Assembly: GCF_004570865.1 (NCBI RefSeq)
Contig: NZ_SPQS01000007.1
Coordinates: 186,001 to 250,000 of the forward strand
Direction: 5' to 3'
DNA from: Bradyrhizobium frederickii
GTDB lineage: Bacteria; Pseudomonadota; Alphaproteobacteria; Rhizobiales; Xanthobacteraceae
Length of the DNA: 64,000 bases
Shown here: positions 8,249 to 17,352 of the stretch, one piece after another
Position numbering within the stretch: position 1 is the stretch's first letter
Layout of the letters: each line of letters opens with the position of its first letter
Position numbers and translations under genes: made by a program
The notes under the pieces: model-generated
Databases searched by the model: none
What the model saw: only the letters and a program-made list of their open reading frames with translations
Told to the model about the DNA's origin: nothing

Positions 8249-9571
8249 ATGATTTCCAGCACGAACGGCGCCGTCACGGCCGCGCCTCTTCGCACCGGTT
8301 TCCGCTGGCTCCAGCTCGGCATGGGCATCGTCTGCATGGCGATGATCGCCAATCTGCAATATGGCTGGACGCTGTTCGTCGATCCGATCGATGCAGCCCA
8401 TCATTGGGGGCGCGCCGCGATCCAGCTCGCTTTCACCATCTTCGTCGTCACCGAGACCTGGCTGGTGCCGGTCGAGGCCTGGTTCGTCGACAAATACGGC
8501 CCGCGCATCGTCGTCATGTTCGGCGGCGCGATGATCGCGCTCTCCTGGATTCTCAACTCCTATGCCGACTCTCTCACCCTGCTCTACGCAGCCGCGATCA
8601 TCGGCGGCATGGGCGCGGGTGCGGTGTACGGCACCTGCGTCGGCAACGCGCTGAAATGGTTTCCGGACCGCCGTGGCCTTGCCGCCGGCGCCACCGCTGC
8701 CGGCTTCGGCGCCGGTGCCGCGCTCACCATCGTGCCGATCGCGAGCATGATCGCATTGAGCGGCTACCAGCACGCCTTCCTTACCTTCGGCATCGGCCAG
8801 GGCGTCATCGTGTTCGTGCTCGCCTTCTTCATCCAGCCGCCGCGGCTCTCGATCCCGCCGAAGAGGAAGCAGCTCAATCTGCCGCAGACGAGGATCGACT
8901 TCACCCCGCCGCAGGTGCTGCGCACCCCTGTTTTCTGGGTGATGTATCTCGTCTTCGTCATGGTCGCCTCGGGCGGCCTGATGACCGCGGCGCAGATCGC
9001 CCCGATCGCGCACGACTTCAAGATCGCCGACACGCCGGTCACGCTCGCCGGCTTCCAGATGGCGGCACTGACCTTCGCGATCTCGCTCGACCGCATCCTG
9101 GACGGTTTCGGCCGCCCGTTCTTCGGCTTCGTTTCCGACACGATCGGCCGCGAGCCCACCATGTTCATCGCTTTCGGCACCGCCGCCCTGATGCTCTTGA
9201 CGCTGTCGGCCTACGGTCACATCCCGCTCGTTTTCGTGCTGGCGACCGCGATTTACTTCGGCGTGTTCGGCGAGATCTACTCGCTGTTCCCCGCCACCTG
9301 CGGCGACACCTTCGGCTCGAAATTCGCGACCACCAACAACGGCATGCTCTACACCGCGAAGGGCACCGCCTCCCTGCTCGTTCCGCTCGCAAGCGTGATC
9401 TCGGCGGCCTCCGGCTGGAAGGCCGTGTTCGTGGTCGCGGTGGCCCTGAACGCGACGGCGGCGCTGATGGCGCTGTTCGTGATCAAGCCGCTGCGCCGCT
9501 CCTTCATCCTCGGCAAGGACGCCGAGAGCACCGAGGCGGCGACCGGCCGCGCCAAGACCGAGACGGCATAA
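8249..9571 (+). CDS. second oxalate/formate-antiporter-type MFS transporter
   Basis: A 440-residue paralogue of the preceding transporter, sharing long blocks (FVDKYGPRIV, YGTCVGNALKWFPD, RPFFGFVSDTIGRE, EIYSLFPATC). Twelve helices are predicted. The C-terminal tail (after LRRSFILGKD) is longer and charged. The start at 8249 follows GGGAGGTTCTTG; the region CGCGTTGGGAGG is also conserved before gene 1, so the duplication included the ribosome binding site. An upstream extension to 8123 in frame crosses the operator and is rejected. A terminator follows at 9597. The substrate may differ from that of copy 1. Confidence 0.87.
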   Translation: MISSTNGAVTAAPLRTGFRWLQLGMGIVCMAMIANLQYGWTLFVDPIDAAHHWGRAAIQLAFTIFVVTETWLVPVEAWFVDKYGPRIVVMFGGAMIALSWILNSYADSLTLLYAAAIIGGMGAGAVYGTCVGNALKWFPDRRGLAAGATAAGFGAGAALTIVPIASMIALSGYQHAFLTFGIGQGVIVFVLAFFIQPPRLSIPPKRKQLNLPQTRIDFTPPQVLRTPVFWVMYLVFVMVASGGLMTAAQIAPIAHDFKIADTPVTLAGFQMAALTFAISLDRILDGFGRPFFGFVSDTIGREPTMFIAFGTAALMLLTLSAYGHIPLVFVLATAIYFGVFGEIYSLFPATCGDTFGSKFATTNNGMLYTAKGTASLLVPLASVISAASGWKAVFVVAVALNATAALMALFVIKPLRRSFILGKDAESTEAATGRAKTETA

Positions 9572-9596
9572 CCGCCACCTGGGTTTACACGACCAG

Positions 9597-9627
9597 AAGG
9601 GGCGCAGCGCTGCGCCCCTTTCTTTTT
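9597..9627 (+). terminator. rho-independent terminator after MFS gene 2
   Basis: A perfect GC-rich stem AAGGGGCGCA / TGCGCCCCTT with a four-base loop is followed by TCTTTTTG. Confidence 0.9.
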
Positions 9628-9696
9628 GTCGCGACGACAATGTCAGGATCGCTGACGCAAGATTTTTCGGATCGGCCAAATCCAGTGCTTGACGAT

Positions 9697-9713
9697 TGGC
9701 ATTATGTATACCA
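9697..9713. promoter_or_regulatory. inverted-repeat operator-like site upstream of the CBS gene
   Basis: TGGCATTATGTATACCA, with the same ends and spacing as the sites before both MFS genes, lies 33 bases before the ATG at 9747. At that distance it would overlap the promoter or the start of the transcript, as for a repressor site. Confidence 0.6.
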
Positions 9714-9746
9714 CACTTCTCCCCAACATTCACCAGGGAGGTTGCA

Positions 9747-10175
9747 ATGCTGGTCGGAGACATTCTGCGCAAGAAGACGCCGCGCGTTGTCACGGTGCGA
9801 ATGAACGAAACCGTGGGTATCGCCGCCAAGCTGATGCGCGCCAACAACATCAGCGCGCTGGTGGTCAAGGACGTGGTCCGCTCGGAAGGAAACACCGCGG
9901 TCGGCATGTTCACCGAGCGCGACGTGGTGCGCGCGGTCGCCGAGCACGGCGCGAATGCCGTCAACGTCAAGGTCTCGCAGCTCGTCTCGGTGCAGCAGCT
10001 GGTGTCCTGCACCTCGAGCGACACGGTCGAGCACGTCCGGCATCTGATGAACCGGCACCACATCCGCCACCTGCCGGTGATCGACGATTACAGCCTCGTC
10101 TCCGTCATCAGCATGCGCGACATCGCAGCTGCCGTTGACGAGGCCCTCAACGGCACGCCGCAAGCGGCCGCCTGA
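9747..10175 (+). CDS. tandem CBS-domain protein
   Basis: A 142-residue stand-alone CBS pair. The first CBS runs over about residues 8-65 (VTVRMNETVGIAAKLM ... GMFTERDVVRAV), the second over about 75-135 (DTVEHVRHLMNRHHIRHLPVID ... VISMRDI). Such pairs bind adenine nucleotides and usually sense energy state for a partner protein; no catalytic domain is attached. ATG at 9747 has GGGAGG upstream. The frame open to 9696 crosses the operator and is not used. Sharing the operator with the two transporters suggests co-regulation, so it may modulate them or an associated oxidoreductase; this is inference. Confidence 0.88.
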   Translation: MLVGDILRKKTPRVVTVRMNETVGIAAKLMRANNISALVVKDVVRSEGNTAVGMFTERDVVRAVAEHGANAVNVKVSQLVSVQQLVSCTSSDTVEHVRHLMNRHHIRHLPVIDDYSLVSVISMRDIAAAVDEALNGTPQAAA

Positions 10176-10280
10176 ACGACCCACACTTCCCCTGCGACTG
10201 CCGGCCCCGGCTCGGATCCTTCCGAGCCGGACCGGATCTTTCGTCCCAAAATCCCGGCTTCTGCTCCCCGCGAGGAATTC

Positions 10281-11300
10281 ATGAAGATCTGCATCTACGG
10301 CGCCGGCGCGATCGGCGGATATCTCGGGGTTCAGCTCGCGCGCGCAGGGGCCGATGTCAGCCTCATCGCACGCGGCGCGCACCTTGCCGCAATGCGCGAG
10401 CGCGGGTTGACGCTGCTCACAGGCGAGGAGAAGCACATTGTGCATCCACGCTGCACCGACGATCCCACCGAGCTCGGCGTGCAGGACTACATCATCATCA
10501 CGCTGAAGGCGCATTCGATCACCGGCGTGATCGAGACGATGCAGCCGCTGCTCGGGCCCCACACCCGCATCGTCACCGCCGTCAACGGTATCCCCTATTG
10601 GTACTTCTACAAGCACGGCGGCCAATACGAGAACTCGACGCTGGAGAGCATCGACCCCGGCGGGCGGCAGTGGCGCGAGCTGGGGGCCGAGCGCGCCATC
10701 GGCTGCATCGTCTATCCCGCCACCGAGATCGAGGCGCCCGGCGTGATCCGCCACGTCTACGGCAACAATTTTCCGCTCGGCGAACCCTCCGGCGAGATCA
10801 CGTCGGACGTAGCGCGCCTCGCCGACCTGTTCGTCGCCGCCGGACTGAAGGCCCAGGTGCTCGACCGCATCCGCGACGAGATCTGGCTGAAGCTCTGGGG
10901 CAATGTCTGCTTCAACCCGATCAGCGCGCTCACGCACGCAACGCTCGACGTGATCTGCACCGATCCGTCCACGCGTGCGCTGTCACGCGCGATCATGGTG
11001 GAGACGCAAGCGGTTGCCGAGACCTTCGGGATCAAATTCCGCGTCGACGTCGAGCGCCGCATCGAGGGCGCCCGCAAGGTTGGCGCGCACAAGACCTCGA
11101 TGCTCCAGGATCTGGAGCGGGGTCGTCCGATGGAGATCGACCCGCTCGTCACCGTCGTGCAGGAGATGGGCCGCCTCACCGGCATCCCGACGCCCGCCCT
11201 CGACTCGGTGCTGGCGATGGTGACCCAGCGCGCCCGCATCGCCGGCCTCTATGACGGCGTCTCGACGCCGGCGGATCCGCGCGCATTGGCGGTGGCGTGA
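10281..11300 (+). CDS. 2-dehydropantoate 2-reductase-like (ApbA/PanE family) NADP oxidoreductase
   Basis: A 339-residue protein with an N-terminal Rossmann fold (MKICIYGAGAIGGYLGVQLA, glycine pattern GAGAIGG) and a C-terminal helical ApbA domain. The family lysine/asparagine region is visible as DEIWLKLWGNVCFNPISAL. PanE reduces ketopantoate with NADPH in pantothenate and CoA synthesis, but many family members act on other 2-keto acids. The link to an FAH-family gene by a one-base stop/start overlap argues for a catabolic role here rather than housekeeping panE. Confidence 0.85.
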   Translation: MKICIYGAGAIGGYLGVQLARAGADVSLIARGAHLAAMRERGLTLLTGEEKHIVHPRCTDDPTELGVQDYIIITLKAHSITGVIETMQPLLGPHTRIVTAVNGIPYWYFYKHGGQYENSTLESIDPGGRQWRELGAERAIGCIVYPATEIEAPGVIRHVYGNNFPLGEPSGEITSDVARLADLFVAAGLKAQVLDRIRDEIWLKLWGNVCFNPISALTHATLDVICTDPSTRALSRAIMVETQAVAETFGIKFRVDVERRIEGARKVGAHKTSMLQDLERGRPMEIDPLVTVVQEMGRLTGIPTPALDSVLAMVTQRARIAGLYDGVSTPADPRALAVA

Positions 11301-12073
11301 TGAACAAGTGGCTGCGCTTCCGCCACGCTGGCACGACCGGTTTCGGCACGCTGACCTCATCAGGCATCAGCGTGCATGAGGGCGAGATGTTCGGCCGCAA
11401 CACCGCCACCGGCAAGACGCTGGCGCTGTCGGAGGTCGAGCTGCTCGCGCCCTGCGCCCCCAGCAAGATCGTCGCGCTCTGGAACAATTTTCACGCACTC
11501 GCCGCCAAGCTCAATCAGCCCGAGCCGCCGGAGCCGCTCTATCTGCTCAAGGCCACCACCAGCATCACAACGCCGGGCGCGGTGATCCGCCGGCCCTCTT
11601 ATTACGACGGCAAGACCACCTATGAGGGCGAGCTCGGCATCGTCATCGGCAGGACATGCGCGCGCGTCTCGCCTGACGAAGCCGACAGCTTCATCTTCGG
11701 CTACACCTGCGTCAACGACATCACCGCCAACGACATCCTGACCAGCGATCCCACTTTCCCGCAATGGGCCCGCGCCAAGGGCATCGACGATTACGGCCCG
11801 TTCGGTCCCGTCATAGCGACCGGCCTCGATCCGGCCAAGCTCACCGTCCGCACCATCCTCAACGGCGCGGAGCGGCAGAACTACCCGATCTCCGACATGA
11901 TCTTCTCGGCGCAGGAGCTGGTCAGCAAGATCTCGCACGACATGACCCTGCTTCCCGGCGATCTCATCGCCGTCGGCACCTCGGTCGGCGTCGGCGTGAT
12001 GAAGGAGCAGGTGAACACGGTGACCGTCGCGATCGACGGCATCGGCGAGCTCACCAACGAGTTTCGGCTCTAA
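11300..12073 (+). CDS. fumarylacetoacetate hydrolase-family protein
   Basis: A 257-residue FAH-fold enzyme. Metal-site acidic residues sit in the expected places: the YEGELGIVIG block (E-x-E) near residue 115, and GYTCVNDITAND with its Asp near residue 145. The lysine-containing RAKGIDDYGPFGP block and the C-terminal PGDLIAVGTSVGVG also fit. Members hydrolyse or decarboxylate carbon-carbon bonds of diketo or oxalo compounds, using Mg or Mn. ATG overlaps the TGA of the preceding reductase (TGATG), indicating translational coupling. The substrate is unknown; an oxaloacetate-like or acylpyruvate substrate would fit the neighbourhood. Confidence 0.87.
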   Translation: MNKWLRFRHAGTTGFGTLTSSGISVHEGEMFGRNTATGKTLALSEVELLAPCAPSKIVALWNNFHALAAKLNQPEPPEPLYLLKATTSITTPGAVIRRPSYYDGKTTYEGELGIVIGRTCARVSPDEADSFIFGYTCVNDITANDILTSDPTFPQWARAKGIDDYGPFGPVIATGLDPAKLTVRTILNGAERQNYPISDMIFSAQELVSKISHDMTLLPGDLIAVGTSVGVGVMKEQVNTVTVAIDGIGELTNEFRL

Positions 12074-12108
12074 AGCGCGATGCGATCAGGATGAATCGTC
12101 ATCGCGCT
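12074..12108. repeat. AGCGCGATG palindromic element / possible terminator
   Basis: AGCGCGATG at 12074-12082 pairs with CATCGCGCT at 12100-12108. The element recalls a dispersed rhizobial repeat and sits right after the FAH stop codon, where it could act as a hairpin terminator, although no proper T-run follows. Confidence 0.6.
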
Positions 12109-12213
12109 GTCTTTGCTGCAGCGCGGCAGATTTGATCCTGCGCAAATTGCGCCGTCGCGACCGCCACTATCCTTGCCGGCAACAGACCGAGTTCTGATGC
12201 AAGGGAGGACGCC

Positions 12214-12330
12214 ATGACGAATGCCGGTAATGCACTTCTGTGGACGGCTCTGTACTTTGCCCTCGCGTTCGCTGCGATCTTCGTCGTCTGGTTCGCCGAC
12301 AAGATGCGCTCGAACTTCTTCGGGAAGTGA
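12214..12330 (+). CDS. small single-helix membrane protein, 38 aa
   Basis: ATG follows a strong GGGAGG with seven-base spacing. The protein starts MTNAGNALLW; a hydrophobic segment of about 20 residues (LYFALAFAAIFVVWFA) is followed by positive residues (DKMRSNFFGK), predicting an N-out/C-in single-pass peptide. No family is recognised. Good SD and clean helix make it a likely real small gene, perhaps a subunit or regulator of a membrane complex; the partner is unknown. Confidence 0.65.
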   Translation: MTNAGNALLWTALYFALAFAAIFVVWFADKMRSNFFGK

Positions 12331-12554
12331 GGCGCGCCGATTCGGGTCGGCGACTGCCGCGACAGCTGCGTCCGATCTAGGGATTTCCCGGTTCAGGAAG
12401 TCCCGGCAGCCTTTCATTGCCTCCAGCCCATCGGCTGATGCGGCCAGTTGGGGATTTGCGCCCCAACGCGCATCCGGCACCCTGCCGGCCCCTTGCGCCC
12501 GGTTCCGCGCTTGGCAATCATGGCGGAAATGTGTGCCGGCGTGAGGAATTCACG

Positions 12555-13961
12555 ATGTGGCTGTTTTTCCTGGTTGCCTGGTTCGGCCTGCTGGCCGTCG
12601 CCGCGGTCTTCGCCCAGCAGGCGTTCGGATACGACGTCAGTCACCTGCCCGCCTGGTTCGCCGGCCTGCCGACGCCGCAGCGGGTCGCAACCGGCGCGAT
12701 CTTCGCCCTGGCGCTGGCGCTGATCGGCGCTTCCGTCTGGCGGCTGTCGCGCCAGGACCGGCGCCTCGACACCCTGCGCGAACGCCTCAGGAAGACGCGC
12801 GAGGACGTCGTCGTCGCCCACGCCCTGCAGAACCACCTCGACGCCACCGTCCAGCACCTGATCGAGAGCGATCCCCGGGAGGCGGTCTCCGCCCTCCACG
12901 ACAAGCTCGGCGAGACCGAGCAGCGCGCGCTGCTCCAGCAGGGCCGCAACGAATCCGCCGACATGCACGACCAGCTCGCCGAGATCCGCCGTCGCCAGCA
13001 GCACCTGCGCGAGATGGTCGGCAAAGTCGCCGAGCAGCGCCGCGCGGTCGAGCCCGTCTTCACCGAGATCCGCGACCGCCAGAACCAGCTCGAACGCTCG
13101 CTGCACGACCTCGAAACCGACGACCGCAGGAACAACCTCGCCGACCGGCAGAGGGACATCGCGCGCGACGTGTCGGCGCTGCTGGGCCGGGTGAACGCGG
13201 TCCAGGAAACCTTTGCGACCCTGAATCAATACCGGGAGGATCTGGCGAAATCCCACGCCGAGCTGGCGCCGTTGCGGTCCTCGGACGCCGGCATCAACGC
13301 CCTGATCGGCGAGCTCAGTCTCAGCCATGATCGTCTCGCCAAGACCATCGACGAACTCGAGACCGGCGGCGAGACGCCGCTTACCACGCGTGTCGAGACG
13401 CTGTCGAAGCACAAGATCGAGATCGAGCAGCGCCTCGCCCGCATCGACGACAGCTTCAACATTCTCAAAAGCATCCGGCTCGACTTCGAGGACCTCGGCC
13501 AACGCCGGGCCCAGATCGAGCGCGCGCTCGCCGACGTCGAGACGGACGCCGACGGCACGTCCCTCGCAGACCGCCAGAATGCGCTGAACGAGTTCGTCCT
13601 CCAGTCCCGCCAGCGCCTCGGCGCCTTGCAGGAGACGCTGGCGACGCTGAACGCCTTCAAGGCCGAGCTGTCGAAGTCGCAGGCCGACCTCGTCCCGCTC
13701 AAGGCACCGGTATTCGGCATCGAGGCCATGATCGCGGAGGTCGAGGCCACCCGCGATCTCCTCGCCAGGACCGTCGGGGAGATCGAGGCGAACGGCAGCG
13801 TCACCCTCGCTTCGCGCCTCGACGCGCTCGCCAAGAGCAAGCGCGAGGTCGAAGACCGTCTCGCGCGCGTCTTCGACAATTTCAACGCGCTCGACGCGCT
13901 GCGCAAGGACATCGGCGGCATCTTCGCGACGATCAGGAACAGTCTGAACCGGATCGGGTGA
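12555..13961 (+). CDS. membrane-anchored long coiled-coil protein with internal repeats
   Basis: A 468-residue protein. Two hydrophobic segments occur at about residues 2-22 (WLFFLVAWFGLLAVAAVFA) and 45-65 (ATGAIFALALALIGASVW); the rest is charged, heptad-rich helix. A roughly 150-residue unit is repeated: QETFATLNQYREDLAKSHAE corresponds to QETLATLNAFKAELSKSQAD later on, and LADRQRDI to LADRQNAL. GAGGAATT before ATG at 12555 defines the start; the frame open to 12417 is not credible. The form resembles coiled-coil scaffolds or DNA-recombination RmuC-like proteins, but no nuclease core is visible. Function unknown. Confidence 0.8.
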   Translation: MWLFFLVAWFGLLAVAAVFAQQAFGYDVSHLPAWFAGLPTPQRVATGAIFALALALIGASVWRLSRQDRRLDTLRERLRKTREDVVVAHALQNHLDATVQHLIESDPREAVSALHDKLGETEQRALLQQGRNESADMHDQLAEIRRRQQHLREMVGKVAEQRRAVEPVFTEIRDRQNQLERSLHDLETDDRRNNLADRQRDIARDVSALLGRVNAVQETFATLNQYREDLAKSHAELAPLRSSDAGINALIGELSLSHDRLAKTIDELETGGETPLTTRVETLSKHKIEIEQRLARIDDSFNILKSIRLDFEDLGQRRAQIERALADVETDADGTSLADRQNALNEFVLQSRQRLGALQETLATLNAFKAELSKSQADLVPLKAPVFGIEAMIAEVEATRDLLARTVGEIEANGSVTLASRLDALAKSKREVEDRLARVFDNFNALDALRKDIGGIFATIRNSLNRIG

Positions 13962-14150
13962 GGCGTCGCGTAAGAAACCCGCATCGCGCCATTCGAAACA
14001 TCCGGACAAATCACATCTGCGCGCGTCAGACATATGCCGCCAACATGTCCCGTGTGCGCCGCAACTTGGACGCATTCGGCCGCCCTTCTGTGAGCGTGTC
14101 TGGGGGCACGGCACTGCCGTGTTTGGACCAAACCTTCTAGGGGTATCGCT

Positions 14151-14348
14151 GTGAAGAAGATTGCAATTGCTCTGGGTGCCACGCTTGCTCTGGTGACGGC
14201 CGCGAACGCTGCGGACCTGCCGCGCCGCCAGCCGGTGCCGGTCTATCCGGCCGAGCAGGCACCGATCGGCAAGATGCCGATTGGCAAGAGCCCGGTTGGA
14301 AAGGCTCCGATCGGCAAGGCGCCCGGCCCGGTCGCGGCGCGCTACTGA
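14151..14348 (+). CDS. small secreted protein with PIGK repeats, 65 aa
   Basis: A GTG start gives a clean signal peptide (KKIAIALGATLALVTAANA, cleavage before ADLPRR). The mature part carries PVPVYPAEQ followed by four near-repeats of PIGKxP (PIGKM, PIGKS, PVGKA, PIGKA). The ADLP mature start is common in rhizobial porins and surface proteins. The Lys/Pro repeat resembles small periplasmic or cell-wall-binding peptides, but no family is recognised. The 180 bases upstream show no gene. Confidence 0.65.
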   Translation: MKKIAIALGATLALVTAANAADLPRRQPVPVYPAEQAPIGKMPIGKSPVGKAPIGKAPGPVAARY

Positions 14349-14406
14349 CGCGCTAGCGCAATGCGCGCAAGACCAGCGTAAGCGGCCGACAGTCGAGGGG
14401 CACAGC

Positions 14407-15057
14407 GTGACGAACAAACCTGATCGATCGGGATCCTGCATTCTTGCCGGGCTCGCCCTCGCGGCGATGATCGCGTGCCTGATGCCCTCGGCTTCGGCGC
14501 ACGAAGCGAACAAGCGCGTTGCCGATGCCAATGCGCTTGCCACGACCGACTCCACGTCGCGGCCGGCGCCGCAATCGGCGCGGCGCGCCGTCGCGCGCGT
14601 GGAGAAAGGTCCCTATTACGTCGACTTCCGCGCGCGGACGGCCGCGAGCTGGGGCCACGCCTTCGTCTGGTACGGCAAGACCAGCGAGAAGGCGGTCGAG
14701 GTCGCTGGCCTCACGCCCGCCGGCGACACGCTCGCCTACGTGCTCGGCCACATCACCTTCGTACCGTCCGAGACCGGCGCGAGCTACGGCGATCTCGACC
14801 CCGAATATCTGACTGCGAGCTATCGCGTCTATCTGAACGAGGCCGACGCCAAGCGCGTGTTCGCCTATATCAAGAAATTGCAGGCGAACTCGCCGGTCTG
14901 GAACGCCGAGACCGCCAACTGCACCGGCTTCATCGGCGACATCGCCGAGTTCATGGGGCTCGAGGTCCCCAACCGCTGGCAACGCCCGGAAAACTTCGTC
15001 AACCGCCTCAAGGAAATGAACGGCGGCCGCCGGATGGTGCGGCTGTCGGCGGAATAG
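14407..15057 (+). CDS. secreted protein with possible permuted NlpC/P60-like fold
   Basis: A 216-residue protein starting at GTG with GAGGGG six bases upstream; a signal peptide covers residues 1-36 (hydrophobic GLALAAMIACLMPSASA). The mature domain has ASWGHAFVWYG with a conserved-looking His followed about 90 residues later by AETANCTGFIGDIAEFMG with a Cys. A His-before-Cys order in a small alpha/beta domain is what circularly permuted NlpC/P60 (LRAT-like) enzymes show, so a periplasmic amidase or acyltransferase is possible. This is inference from pattern only; the family is not firmly recognised. Confidence 0.75.
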   Translation: MTNKPDRSGSCILAGLALAAMIACLMPSASAHEANKRVADANALATTDSTSRPAPQSARRAVARVEKGPYYVDFRARTAASWGHAFVWYGKTSEKAVEVAGLTPAGDTLAYVLGHITFVPSETGASYGDLDPEYLTASYRVYLNEADAKRVFAYIKKLQANSPVWNAETANCTGFIGDIAEFMGLEVPNRWQRPENFVNRLKEMNGGRRMVRLSAE

Positions 15058-15067
15058 CTCTTCGCTC

Positions 15068-15183
15068 CATACTCGGTGTCATTGCCCGCGAAAGCGGGCA
15101 ATCCAGCATTCCAGAGACTGCGAGGCTGGAGCCGAGACGCCGCGGCGTACCGGATGCCCCGGTCAAGCCGGGGCATGACGACG
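15068..15183. repeat. dispersed intergenic repeat with two hairpins
   Basis: ATTGCCCGCGAAAGCGGGCAAT is a perfect hairpin (TTGCCCGC/GCGGGCAA), and GATGCCCCGGTCAAGCCGGGGCATGACG forms a second one. Both resemble common Bradyrhizobium extragenic repeats. No gene is seen between 15058 and 15362. Confidence 0.65.
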
Positions 15184-15332
15184 GCGTTGAGGAAAGCGCT
15201 TGCGCCATCAGGCAGCAGCGCATTCCAATTATCCGCCCTGCGGAATCACCTACATCTCCGCATGATCGCCCGTACGGCGGCGCAATAGACTTTTGCCACC
15301 CCCAGCGGCATCCTCCAGGCATCAATCGATAA

Positions 15333-16358
<1,026 letters not shown>

Positions 16359-16383
16359 TCACAGCAAGAGGCGAGAGCATTTC

Positions 16384-17352
16384 ATGAAGGCTTATGTCTA
16401 CGGCCCTGACGGCGCTCGGATTTCCGACGTCGCTCAACCAAAACCAGAGGGCACGCAGGTGCTGGTCCGCGTCCGCGCCTGCGGGCTCAACCGCGCCGAC
16501 ACCGGCATGCGCAAGGGCCACGTCCATGGAGCGGCCGGCGGCGTCGGCACCGTGCTCGGGATGGAATGGGCCGGCGAGGTCGCCGAGCTCGGACCCGATG
16601 CGAAGGGCGTCAAGATCGGCGACCGCATCATGGGCTCGGGCGGCGCGGCCTTCGCCGAATACACGCTGGCCGATCACGGCCGGCTGTTCCACGCGCCCTC
16701 CAACATGAATTTCGAGGAGGCCGCCACCCTGCCCGTCGCGCTCGCGACCATGCACAACGCCGTCGTCACCGTCGGCGGCATGCAGCCCGGACAGAGCGTG
16801 CTGATCCAGGGCGCAAGCTCCGGCGTCGGCCTGATGGCAATGCAGATCGCCAGGCTCAAGGGCGCCAGGCTCGTGATCGGCTCCTCCACCGATGCCACTC
16901 GCCGCGGCCGGCTGAAGGACTACGGCGCCGATCTCGCGGTCGACAGCTCCGATCCGAAATGGGTCGACGAGGTCCTGAAGGCGACCAACGGCGAAGGCGT
17001 CGATCTCATCGTCGACCAGGTCTCGGGCAAGGTCGCCAATCAGAACCTCGCCGCGACCAAGGTTAAGGGCCGCATCGTCAATGTCGGCCGGCTCGGCGGC
17101 ACCCATGCCGATTTCAACTTCGACCTGCATGCGGCGCGCCGCATCGACTATGTCGGCGTCACCTTCCGCACCCGCACCATCGAGGAGGTCCGCGAGATCT
17201 TCGAGGAGGTCCGCAAGGACATCTGGGGCGCGGTGGAGTCCCGAAAGCTGCAGCTGCCGATCGACAAGGTGTTTGCGTTCAACGACATCGACAGGGCGTT
17301 CGAGCACATGGAGGCGAACAAGCACCTGGGGAAGATCGTGGTGACGGTGTGA
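16384..17352 (+). CDS. zinc-independent NADPH:quinone oxidoreductase (MDR family)
   Basis: A 322-residue medium-chain dehydrogenase/reductase. The GroES-like N-terminal half (VRACGLNRADTGMRKG, GMEWAGEVAELG) is followed by a Rossmann domain with the nucleotide loop ASSGVGLMAMQIAR near residue 145. No structural or catalytic zinc cysteines are evident, as in quinone reductases. It probably shares a transcript with the preceding nitronate monooxygenase. Its last 35 codons are duplicated downstream (17470-17579). Confidence 0.87.
   Translation: MKAYVYGPDGARISDVAQPKPEGTQVLVRVRACGLNRADTGMRKGHVHGAAGGVGTVLGMEWAGEVAELGPDAKGVKIGDRIMGSGGAAFAEYTLADHGRLFHAPSNMNFEEAATLPVALATMHNAVVTVGGMQPGQSVLIQGASSGVGLMAMQIARLKGARLVIGSSTDATRRGRLKDYGADLAVDSSDPKWVDEVLKATNGEGVDLIVDQVSGKVANQNLAATKVKGRIVNVGRLGGTHADFNFDLHAARRIDYVGVTFRTRTIEEVREIFEEVRKDIWGAVESRKLQLPIDKVFAFNDIDRAFEHMEANKHLGKIVVTV

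Noticed and set aside
8222..10063. A 613-codon minus-strand frame across the second MFS gene, its terminator and the CBS gene
   Set aside because: It would run through a strong terminator and two well-supported genes; composition is antisense-like.
15068..15183. CRISPR-like array
   Set aside because: The repeated hairpins here and at 160, 17380, 17700 and 21880 are dispersed single or double palindromes, not regularly spaced direct repeats with spacers; no cas genes are present.
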